From NCBI GenBank assembly GCA_003566795.1, contig PXBU01000273.1:1-10755 (forward strand): 10,755 nucleotides of DNA, in the 5' to 3' direction. Shown here one piece after another: positions 1 through 6,800 of the stretch. Under the pieces are notes generated by a model. The model had not been told where the DNA came from. It ran no database searches and worked only from the letters and a program-made list of their open reading frames with translations. The position numbers and the translations under genes are program-made. This stretch comes from Puniceicoccaceae bacterium (GTDB lineage: Bacteria > Verrucomicrobiota > Verrucomicrobiia > Opitutales > Coraliomargaritaceae). Position 1 is the first letter of the stretch; each line of letters begins with the position of its first letter.

Positions 1-222
1 ATAGTCACTCCAGGGGGCATCCTTTGCGGCTACGGCAAGAGTATGCTCCTCCACCGTTTGCTTCACCTGCTCAGGGTCGCCTCCCGGATTGAGTCCCAAA
101 ATGTAGAAATCGGCATTCCCGGCCCATGCTTCCTTGCCAGTGTAGAAAGCTGACCCAGATTGCATGAGTAGCTCACTTGGGATCAGTTGCCGAAGCTGGT
201 CAAATTGACTTTTCGATTGCAT
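1..222 (-). CDS. Partial CDS, N-terminal 74 residues, uracil-DNA-glycosylase-like fold suspected
   Basis: An open frame starts at ATG 222-220 on the minus strand and stays open to the window edge, so the C-terminus is missing. The visible protein begins MQSKSQFDQLRQLIPSELLM and contains YILGLNPGGDP at residues 40-50. A hydrophobic strand followed by G-x-NPG is the kind of motif found at the active-site loop of the uracil-DNA-glycosylase superfamily (compare the GINPG motif of Mug-type enzymes). That is known of the family; membership of this protein is inference from one motif. The start is uncertain: AAGG lies only one base from ATG 222, and Met20 is an alternative with GTGAG about seven bases upstream. 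It lies on the same strand as the candidate small ORF 277-474 and the STAND/HEPN genes, but the plus-strand 537-1595 gene separates it from the latter. It could equally be an uncharacterised conserved protein. Confidence 0.6.
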   Translation of the reverse strand, partial: MQSKSQFDQLRQLIPSELLMQSGSAFYTGKEAWAGNADFYILGLNPGGDPEQVKQTVEEHTLAVAAKDAPWSDY

Positions 223-276
223 GCCTTAGTCTGATCTTCGACTTTTTTTCCATCGTCATGTTATCGCAGGCTTGCT

Positions 277-474
277 TCACGCGGAACCGGGCTGCTCTAG
301 GCCAACAATCTGATCACCATTCCGGCTTTCCAGTTCCGTGACCAGACCACTGCCTCTAACCATTTCCGGCAGATCGACTTCGCCAACAAAAGCTCGCCAT
401 GGGTTGCCCTCTGACAAAACATCGGCCAGTATTGGCGTATGAGCCCGGACAGATACTTTGAATCTGTTGATCAT
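277..474 (-). CDS. Doubtful small hypothetical protein (65 aa)
   Basis: The frame from ATG 474 encodes MINRFKVSVRAHTPILADVL and ends LEQPGSA. It can be extended upstream to 567, but that would overlap the start of the plus-strand gene at 537, so the shorter form is preferred. No convincing Shine-Dalgarno sequence precedes the start and I recognise no family. It ends 54 bases before the start of the partial gene at 222 and points the same way, so a two-gene transcript is possible. It may also be a chance frame. Apart from this candidate, the 314-base stretch 223-536 shows only the ribosome binding site of the 537 gene and a run of seven T at about 243-249. Confidence 0.28.
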   Translation of the reverse strand: MINRFKVSVRAHTPILADVLSEGNPWRAFVGEVDLPEMVRGSGLVTELESRNGDQIVGLEQPGSA

Positions 475-536
475 CGAGTGCTGCAAGCTACTCTTTACCA
501 CGAATGGCAGGATATTTATCGGGAGTTTGAGCAAAT

Positions 537-1595
537 ATGTCAACCAAAATCGCTCATGGGATTTCACCGCTAGTTCTCATCCTGGCTGTCGTCGTCTTAC
601 TGGTGGCAGGCAGAGCCACATTCTCGTACTCAGAGGTCGCTACCTCCGATTCAACCTTCACCGCTCTTAAGGCCGCAGTCATAGCGGAGTTGGAGAGAGA
701 CTACGATTTTGATTATCGAATAGACATTTCGCTGGGTGAGATTCTCAAAGATAAGTCACCAGATATAGTTATGCAGCTAATTGAGGTTCTTACAAAGGAG
801 CATCGACAGATACTAATCAACAATCTCGGGTCCCTCATGGCGGACCTCCCTGCTGAAAGATTGTTGTCACACATGGATGAGCTTCCTAAGTCAGCTGTTT
901 CCACGATAGCAGACGTAAACCTCAGTCGCCTTTTGTATCCCAAAGGTGACGCCGGTGTGAGGCAGTTTCAATCCGATCTCGGCCAACATCCTGACGGCGA
1001 GCTTACCATGAGTCAATTACTGGAACTCAGCCGCCGGGTGGAAAAAGCAAATGAGACTCGCGTTATGGTATTCGATGGAGATTACATTGGAAAGAAGCCT
1101 GACATACGCTTTCATCGGGGTGAACTCGTCGCTAGCGGGACGTGGGTAGCAGATACTATAGACTTGGCTTATCCAGTTAACTCATCCACGGTCAGATGCC
1201 GAGAGAAGCTCGGCTACTGTATCGTGGCGATGGCCAACCTACAGATTCCAAGTATCGACTCCGATGAAGACTTCTTTATCATGTCCTCGGGGCTTGAGTT
1301 TTGGCCAATCTCTTCCTGGACGGAAAACGAAGTAGTCGCCCAGCGCACCTTTCATTGCCGTATTGCCACCTTGACCATCAATATCGGTTCTCACGAAGTC
1401 ATCGAAGTACATCGAAATGACTGGACCGAGGACTGCCTCGAGGACACACGTGCCGTAAAGCTCCCTCGGCCGGTAGTTAATCGGCTTGTCGATGGAGTGA
1501 CTAGTACCGATACCTTTTGGTCCCACAGAGAACGGTCCACTGAACAATTCTTCAACCCACGACTAAAGGACGTTTTATCCTCCATCACGGAATAG
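537..1595 (+). CDS. Hypothetical exported or membrane-anchored protein (352 aa)
   Basis: ATG 537 follows GGGAG (521-525) at 11 bases, which supports this start. The N-terminus is short and basic, followed by a hydrophobic segment at about residues 10-25 (PLVLILAVVVLLVAG), which can be an uncleaved membrane anchor or a signal peptide; no lipobox cysteine follows it. The bulk should therefore lie in the periplasm. Residues 60-160 look helical and charged. The C-terminal part, from about residue 185, is beta-rich and contains four cysteines, in VRCREKLGYC, TFHCRIATL and EDCLED, spaced so that two disulfides are possible. The phrase SSWTENEVVAQ followed by CRIATLTIN resembles the C-terminal domain of small uncharacterised secreted proteins, but I cannot name a family. 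It is the only host gene here on the plus strand and converges on the HEPN gene. No function is assigned. Confidence 0.75.
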   Translation: MSTKIAHGISPLVLILAVVVLLVAGRATFSYSEVATSDSTFTALKAAVIAELERDYDFDYRIDISLGEILKDKSPDIVMQLIEVLTKEHRQILINNLGSLMADLPAERLLSHMDELPKSAVSTIADVNLSRLLYPKGDAGVRQFQSDLGQHPDGELTMSQLLELSRRVEKANETRVMVFDGDYIGKKPDIRFHRGELVASGTWVADTIDLAYPVNSSTVRCREKLGYCIVAMANLQIPSIDSDEDFFIMSSGLEFWPISSWTENEVVAQRTFHCRIATLTINIGSHEVIEVHRNDWTEDCLEDTRAVKLPRPVVNRLVDGVTSTDTFWSHRERSTEQFFNPRLKDVLSSITE

Positions 1596-1674
1596 CTTCG
1601 AGCTCAACGGTCCCGCAAAGGCCCGACAGCTACGAATTTGAAATGATGAACCACAGCATCAGAACGTCTAGTGT

Positions 1675-1696
1675 GGGTTGGGTTCTACCCCGACCC
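1675..1696 (+). terminator. GC-rich hairpin downstream of the 352-aa gene, possible terminator
   Basis: GGGTTGGG (1675-1682) can pair with CCCGACCC (1689-1696) over a six-base loop. One pair is a G-U wobble that forms only in plus-strand RNA. The hairpin lies 80 bases after the stop of the plus-strand gene. There is no T tract after it, so it is not a standard intrinsic terminator; a Rho-dependent or purely structural role is equally possible. Nothing else is recognisable between 1596 and 1858, the convergent gap to the HEPN gene. Confidence 0.28.
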
Positions 1697-1858
1697 TCTG
1701 TAGCTGAGGATCAAAAAGGTCTGAATGGTCGTTTTTAGTTGCGATTTCAGACATCTTCTTTCCTGTTCACAAAGGCAGGGTATCGAATACTGCGGTCATC
1801 TACCGCCCGCGCTGATCGGCGCGCGTATTCTCACGTCCGATACACCGCATTTTTGGGC

Positions 1859-2330
1859 TCACTCGAGACCCTCCAGAAACTGGCGATGCACTTCGAGCTG
1901 GAGTACCAGTGCGTTGGACAAGATGACTAGTCCATTCTCAAGCAGTTGGCGATCACGACTGGGCTCCGAGATTGGGATGAGCGGGAACTTGCCCCCGTGG
2001 AAGAGATTGTTCCGTACGGTGCGCACGACCCGAAGCAACCAGACTAACCGCGGCTCCTTGCTATCCCATACTTGAGGTTCTGACCATGACATCCGGCCCT
2101 CTTGTCGCAGTTGCTTCCGAGGCGGATCAGCTGTGTAAAATTCAACCGCCGCGCAGAGCGCAGGTGATACCTCCAGGTTAAAGCGTGCATTAAAATCGGA
2201 GGCGAAACGATCCCAGTTGGGTTGTGCGTCTCCGGTGCCAGGCTTAAGGTAGCGTCTATTGCGCTTCAGCGCGTATTCGAAGCGGCTGAAGAACACGAAG
2301 AACTCCCAAGCAAGGCCACGCTCTGGGTCA
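1859..2330 (-). pseudogene. HEPN-type protein (putative RNase), 5' end split by IS3 insertion
   Basis: The minus-strand frame runs from the IS edge at 2330 to TGA at 1859. It reads DPERGLAWEFFVFFSRFEYA and then continues without interruption for about 130 residues. It contains RNNLFHGGKF, encoded at about 1985-2014. RNNLFH fits the R-x4-6-H motif that is the catalytic signature of HEPN-superfamily RNases, and it is followed by a helical tail (RDRQLLENGLVILSNALVLQ). The FFSRFEYALK start helix and overall size of about 160 residues suit a small stand-alone HEPN protein. The only start left in this fragment is GTG 2296 (between the two FF pairs), which would remove part of the first helix. Six further N-terminal codons appear to lie beyond the IS at 3649-3666. 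Reconstructed, the gene is co-directional with, and 135 bases downstream of, the STAND gene. The RNase role is inferred from the motif and not shown. Confidence 0.68.
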
Positions 2331-2358
2331 TGAACCGCCCCGGGTTTTGAGGAGGCTC
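2331..2358 (+). repeat. Left terminal inverted repeat of the IS3 element
   Basis: Begins TGAACCGCCCCGGGTTT and ends GGAGGCTC. It matches the reverse complement of 3621-3648 at 26 of 28 positions; the differences are at positions 18 and 20. Confidence 0.92.
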
Positions 2359-2380
2359 CATTATCTGAGAGAATGGAGCC

Positions 2381-2704
2381 ATGAACAAATCAAACAGGTT
2401 TTCCCCTGAGGTTCGAGAACGGGCGGTACGGCTGGTGCAGGAGCACCGTGGCGAGTATCCGTCGCTGTGGGCGGCCGTAGAGTCGATTGCCCCGAAAATT
2501 GGCTGCGTGCCACAGACGCTGCTGGAATGGGTCAAGCGTGCCGAGGTCGATGCTGGTGAGCGGCCCGGGACGACTACGGCCGAGGCGCAGCGCATGAAGG
2601 AACTGGAGCGCGAGAACAAGGAATTACGGCGTGCCAATGACATCCTGCGAACGGCCAGTGCTTTTTTCGCCCAAGCGGAGCTCGACCGCAAACTGAAGTC
2701 ATAA
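2381..2704 (+). CDS. IS3-family transposase OrfA (107 aa)
   Basis: OrfA is the DNA-binding regulatory half of the IS3 transposase. The first part (RFSPEVRERAVRLVQEHRGE, then GCVPQTLLEWVKRAEVD) is a helix-turn-helix of the type used to bind the terminal repeats. It is followed by a leucine-zipper-like coiled coil (AEAQRMKELERENKELRRAN), which in this family mediates multimerisation. Length is typical for the family. ATG 2381 lies 23 bases inside the left repeat. Its 3' end overlaps the orfB frame; ribosomes that slip at 2662-2668 make the OrfAB fusion, the active transposase, while OrfA alone usually represses. Confidence 0.93.
   Translation: MNKSNRFSPEVRERAVRLVQEHRGEYPSLWAAVESIAPKIGCVPQTLLEWVKRAEVDAGERPGTTTAEAQRMKELERENKELRRANDILRTASAFFAQAELDRKLKS
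2662..2668 (+). promoter_or_regulatory. Programmed -1 frameshift heptamer (T TTT TTC)
   Basis: In the orfA frame the codons are GCT TTT TTC (2660-2668), which places a perfect X-XXY-YYZ heptamer, T TTT TTC, on the frame. Slipping back one base moves the ribosome into the orfB frame, which is open from here to the stop at 3609 and reads RPQTEVINAYIDQHRETYG just downstream. The site lies about 40 bases before the orfA stop, as expected for IS3 elements. Confidence 0.8.
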
Positions 2705-3609
2705 ACGCCTACATCGATCAGCACCGGGAGACCTACGGGATCGAGCCGATCTGCAGAGTGTTGCAGGTTGCCCCGTCAGCTTACCGGCGCCATGCGGCCC
2801 GGCAGCGCAATCCAGAGCTGCGTAGTGACCGGGCCAAGCGCGATGAAGTGCTGATTCCGCACATCGAGCGTGTCTGGGATGCCAACATGCAGGTCTATGG
2901 CGCCGATAAGGTCTGGAAGCAGATGAACCGGGAGGTTATTCCCGTGGCGCGCTGTACCGTGGAGCGGCTCATGAGCCGTCTGGGCCTGCAGGGCGCGCGC
3001 CGTGGCAAGACGGTTCGTACCACCGTGCCCGATCGATCGGCACCGTGTCCGCTGGATCGGGTCAACCGACAGTTCACCGCAGATCGTCCGAACCAGCTCT
3101 GGGTATCGGACTTCACCTACGTTTCCACCTGGCAGGGCTGGTTGTATGTGGCCTTCGTTATCGATGTCTTCGCCCGGCGTATCGTTGGCTGGCGCGTCAG
3201 TCGCACCATGACCACGGACTTCGTGCTGGATGCGCTGGAGCAGGCGCTCTATGCCCGCCAACCTGGCAACTCTGAGAACTTGATTCACCACTCCGACAGA
3301 GGCTCGCAGTATGTGTCGATCCGATACACTGAACGCTTGGGCGAGGCCGGCATCGACCCGTCGGTGGGCAGTAAGGGCGACAGCTACGATAATGCCCTGG
3401 CCGAGACCATCAACGGTCTGTACAAAGCGGAATTGATCCATCGGCGCGGTCCCTGGAAAACCATGGAATCTGTAGAGCTGGCCACGCTGGAATGGGTATC
3501 CTGGTTCAATCACCAGCGGCTAATGGAACCGCTGGGGTATATCCCGCCGGCAGAAGTTGAGGAAAACTACTACCGGCAGTTAGACAGTCAGCCCGCTATC
3601 GCAGCCTGA
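2662..3609 (+). CDS. IS3-family transposase OrfB, DDE catalytic domain (expressed as OrfAB)
   Basis: OrfB carries the integrase-like DDE catalytic core that cuts and joins the IS ends. Counting from the internal GTG at 2758, the catalytic residues are D118 (WVSDFTYV), D180 (HHSDRGSQY) and E216 (DNALAETING), with 35 residues between the second D and the E, as in IS3 and retroviral integrases. The HTH_21-like stretch (QVAPSAYRRHA) precedes the core and the C-terminus (LMEPLGYIPPAEVEENYY) is the family's usual ending. The frame is open upstream of 2758 back to the slippery heptamer, so expression should be as the OrfAB fusion; separate initiation at GTG 2758 is possible but has no good ribosome binding site. 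No disruption is seen. Confidence 0.93.
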   Translation, partial: FFRPSGARPQTEVINAYIDQHRETYGIEPICRVLQVAPSAYRRHAARQRNPELRSDRAKRDEVLIPHIERVWDANMQVYGADKVWKQMNREVIPVARCTVERLMSRLGLQGARRGKTVRTTVPDRSAPCPLDRVNRQFTADRPNQLWVSDFTYVSTWQGWLYVAFVIDVFARRIVGWRVSRTMTTDFVLDALEQALYARQPGNSENLIHHSDRGSQYVSIRYTERLGEAGIDPSVGSKGDSYDNALAETINGLYKAELIHRRGPWKTMESVELATLEWVSWFNHQRLMEPLGYIPPAEVEENYYRQLDSQPAIAA

Positions 3610-3620
3610 CTTAAACCAAC

Positions 3621-3648
3621 GAGCCTCCGCGAAACCCGGGGCGGTTCA
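3621..3648 (-). repeat. Right terminal inverted repeat of the IS3 element
   Basis: On the minus strand it begins TGAACCGCCCCGGGTTT and ends GGAGGCTC. It starts 11 bases after the orfB stop codon, which is normal spacing for this family. Confidence 0.92.
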
Positions 3649-3666
3649 AGTGTCGACTTTGAACAT
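3649..3666 (-). pseudogene. Detached first six codons of the HEPN gene
   Basis: ATG 3666-3664 on the minus strand opens MFKVDT and runs into the right end of the IS3 element at 3649. If the single A flanking the element on each side is counted once, the frame continues as MFKVDTDPERGLAWEFFVFF across the IS site, giving a protein of about 162 residues. An in-frame TAA lies six bases before this ATG, so no longer N-terminus is possible on this side. The Shine-Dalgarno match is weak. This is a reconstruction, not an observed uninterrupted gene. Confidence 0.5.
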
Positions 3667-3801
3667 TGCCGGTTACGACGCGTTCGATCAACTCTAGGGC
3701 CGGATGCCCACCTAAGGAGAGGAAACCAAATCTATTCACTATGACCTCTTCACTCACCGAGTGGATTTGAGTTGTTTAGGTGGACAGCCGAAAAATCAGA
3801 T

Positions 3802-6800
3802 TCATGGAACCATCTGTTCAATATGGATAGCTGGCCGTCTCAAGCCATAGAGCGATTCTTTGGCCTTTTTCGTAGCCTCGTCGGCTGCCTTGGCCAGCCG
3901 ATGTTCAAGGTCAGCGCCCATCAATCTAAGCTCTGGGCAAATGTTGTACGGCGGGTTTAATAGTTGCCGTCGGTCTGCTGCTGCAATACCCAATTCGATA
4001 AAGCACCAGCGATCATGCACTTCTTTTGCCTCCGATGCCCGCTCGAACCAGTAGTCAGCGTGAATTGCGCGCTGATATCGTGACTTACCGATTCTAGCGA
4101 TCTCGCCGAGAAACCCCGAGTTCCATTCGCGACCCAGGATTTCGTCAGATTGATCGTTTCTTGGTCGCAACGATGCAATCGTGATCGCTAGTGCCTGGTC
4201 TGCGGGCGGGTCCGAGTCGAAGCACGCATCGACAAAGGCTGCGAGCCAATCTCCCGCGTTGGCAGCCTCCGCAGCCAAGACCAGATGCTCTATTTTTCTG
4301 TCGTTCATTGCTTCCTTGAGAGCTGTGCCACGAAGTGTGTTGATCTCTGCCGAGGATGCCGCCCTGAAGAGCATAAGGCAGCTGATTGAGAGTCTTGCTT
4401 TACCGACCAAAACTGTGACGCAGGGATTCACCCCCCAAAGGTGTGCGAACACGCGCGCGGAAAGCTCAGGATCAAATTCGGCATAGCTCTGTGCGAGAGT
4501 GAGACCGAGATTCTTGACTTGGCTCAACGACCGCTCATCGCTGAGTGAAAGAATCAGCCGTAACCACGCTGCGTAACGGTCGCCGTAGTGACGTGCAAGG
4601 TCTTTAAGCCCACTGGTGTATGGGCTGCGTGCTAGCGCTAACCCATCTATGCTGGCCAAGCTGTCCAAGAATTTTTCCAGCTGCTGACCTAAAAGTCGCC
4701 TGCGACGCGCAAATCGAGCACCGGTGGTGTCAGACAACTCCACCTTCAACTTCTCTAAGGGATCGTCGAACTCCTCTCCTCTGTCCACAAGATTGAAGCG
4801 CGACAGCGCCAATCCATCCTCGACCTCGAGTTCCACAATCGCATCTTTCGGATCGTCAGATCTAATCGGCCGGGCGAGGAAACCGACAATGCCCTCAATC
4901 GTGTCCGCCAAACGCGCGCGCGCAATGGGCATTCTGGCAGCCACCCAGTCGAGATGTTCAACCGGAATTCCCTCGATGAGATCCACCCGCTGCCTCCTGG
5001 CGATCGCACAAGAGATTGCGGCACGAATTGCAGGACCCCGCCAGCTCCGATCATTGTCCGTGGGGACGTTCAAGTCGAGGACCGCATCGTCCAAGTCGGA
5101 GTCGTCACACCTACTTGCGAGCTCAGCTGCCGCAGCGACGACCCGGTACTCGGCGCTTTTCAGGCACTTCATGACCAACTCGCGCAAGGCGTCGGTAACT
5201 TCGGTCGTCGTCGAGGACAGGAAGAGAAGCGTACGCTCGAGTATGCGCGGATCCCCATCGATCACTGCGGCCAGTCTTTCCGCTGCGATATCACCTTTCA
5301 GCGGTCGCGCGACCGCAAAGTATCGTAAGAAATAGGGCGCCTCAGGTGGTAACGACTGAAGGAGTTCGATCTGTCCGCAGCCATCGAGCGAGGGGAGTAC
5401 GCATTCCACCATCTTCCCGATCATCCATTCGGCATCGTCTACAGGCATAATCGACGGGTCCTCAACGGCATCTTCAATCCGCTGTCGCACCGCGGCGATG
5501 GTCCCCTCGCTAAGGATTGGTGTGAGCCAGGGCAGACGCCACGCGAGTTGACGAAGCGGCAGACCCGTTCGAGTTAGGACTGTGCTAGCGATCCTATCGA
5601 GGAGATCTCTGGTGCCATTAGGGTCGAAACGTGTTAGGCGAGTCAGGTGGCGGTCAAGATCGTGATCCTCAGTCGTCGTGCCCATTTGTTTCCAAAGTAG
5701 TTCGGGATCAATAGCAGTGAGGCGGGATGCAATATTATCAATGCCTTCTGGACACTCTGTCGCGGGATCTAGTGGATCGTCATCGTCTTTTCTTCCGAAC
5801 GAAGAAGTTGATCGAGGACTCAGGGCCTCGGCCTCAACCTCCCCATTCTGAGTGCCCAAGAGTCGGAGCGCGCAGGCGGCGACCTGTTTTGCCAACTGAG
5901 AGGACTCAGCCGTGCTGAACTGTGACGCCGCGTCATGGACGGCGCAGGCGAGCTTTCCTGGATCAGTTCTGTTTAACCGCAGGGCCCAGGCCAGTTCTTC
6001 ATACGGCCAGAAGTAATGCCCGGCCACCTTGTACGCGAAGGCAAAGGCAAGGACGCCACGTGCGAATCGCGCCTGAGGTTGACCGAACAGCCGTAGCACC
6101 GCTGCCATCTTAAGATCAGTAAAACAGGGGCGCTCGCGACACAGTTCGCCAAACCATTTGCGCTCAGCATCGTCGAGAGAGGCCAGCTTCTCGTCGATGC
6201 TCTGGCGATGCTCCGCCTGGCGCCGCGCTTGATCGGATCCTCCGCCACTTCCGGGCAGCGTTTTGGACCATGTACCGAGCCAGCACTCAAGCCGCGCATC
6301 CAATGCGTCACCTACGGCAGTTCGCTGCGATGCAGAGTACAGCAGAAGTCTCAGGAAGCGGCCGTCATCGCGCTCGGTAGTACGCCTCTCAAAGGCGTCT
6401 AGAAACGGATTGGGTCGCGCGGCGACGTAGGGCAGCAGGGCGTCGGTTGCGTTCTCCATTAGGTTTTGGAGCGAGATCCAGGCCTTTGCGAGCACCGCAA
6501 TCGCGGCATTGGGATAGTCGCTATCCAGCGTGGCTACAGCAATCGCAGCCAGCATTATGTCCGCCAACGTGTCGAATCCACGGATGGGATCAATGATCTC
6601 GGCCAAAGCCTCGTCTAGATCAACTCGTTTGTCCTGGGTGGCTGTACCGAGCTCGTCGGCAACAAGCAGACCGAGCGCGAAGTGGAGAGCGTCCTTGCTG
6701 AACTGGTAGGTCTTGCTTAAGCTGTCGAAGAACCTTCCCTCCTCAATGTCACTCAGGTCGTTAGCAATCTCGCGCCCATCCTGCCGCTGTACCGCGCCCG

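Larger units (their letters stand above)
2331..3648 (+). mobile_element. Complete IS3-family insertion sequence (1318 bp)
   Basis: The element is bounded by 28-base terminal inverted repeats beginning TGAACCGCCCCGGGTTT, with two mismatches between the ends. Both ends have the TG...CA form typical of IS3-family elements. Inside are orfA (2381-2704) and orfB in the -1 frame, joined by a slippery T6C heptamer, which is the standard IS3 layout. Length, repeats and both frames are intact, so it looks recently active. The usual 3-4 base target duplication is missing: the left flank ends GTCA and the right flank begins AGTG, sharing only one A. It interrupts the HEPN gene and lies in the opposite orientation to it. 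Confidence 0.93.

Noticed and set aside
1725..2075. 116-codon plus-strand frame between the 352-aa gene and the IS
   Set aside because: It overlaps the HEPN frame in antisense, including its RNNLFH motif, and has a serine/arginine-rich composition without a ribosome binding site.
2776..3513. 245-codon minus-strand frame inside the IS3 element
   Set aside because: It is the reverse strand of the clear OrfB catalytic frame, has no recognisable domain, and such antisense frames are common in GC-rich IS3 elements.
4724..5335. 203-codon plus-strand open frame opposite the STAND gene
   Set aside because: It lies wholly inside the intact 1520-residue frame, has serine/arginine-rich composition typical of an antisense shadow, and shows no family motif. 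The other plus-strand frames within 3802-8364 are rejected for the same reason.
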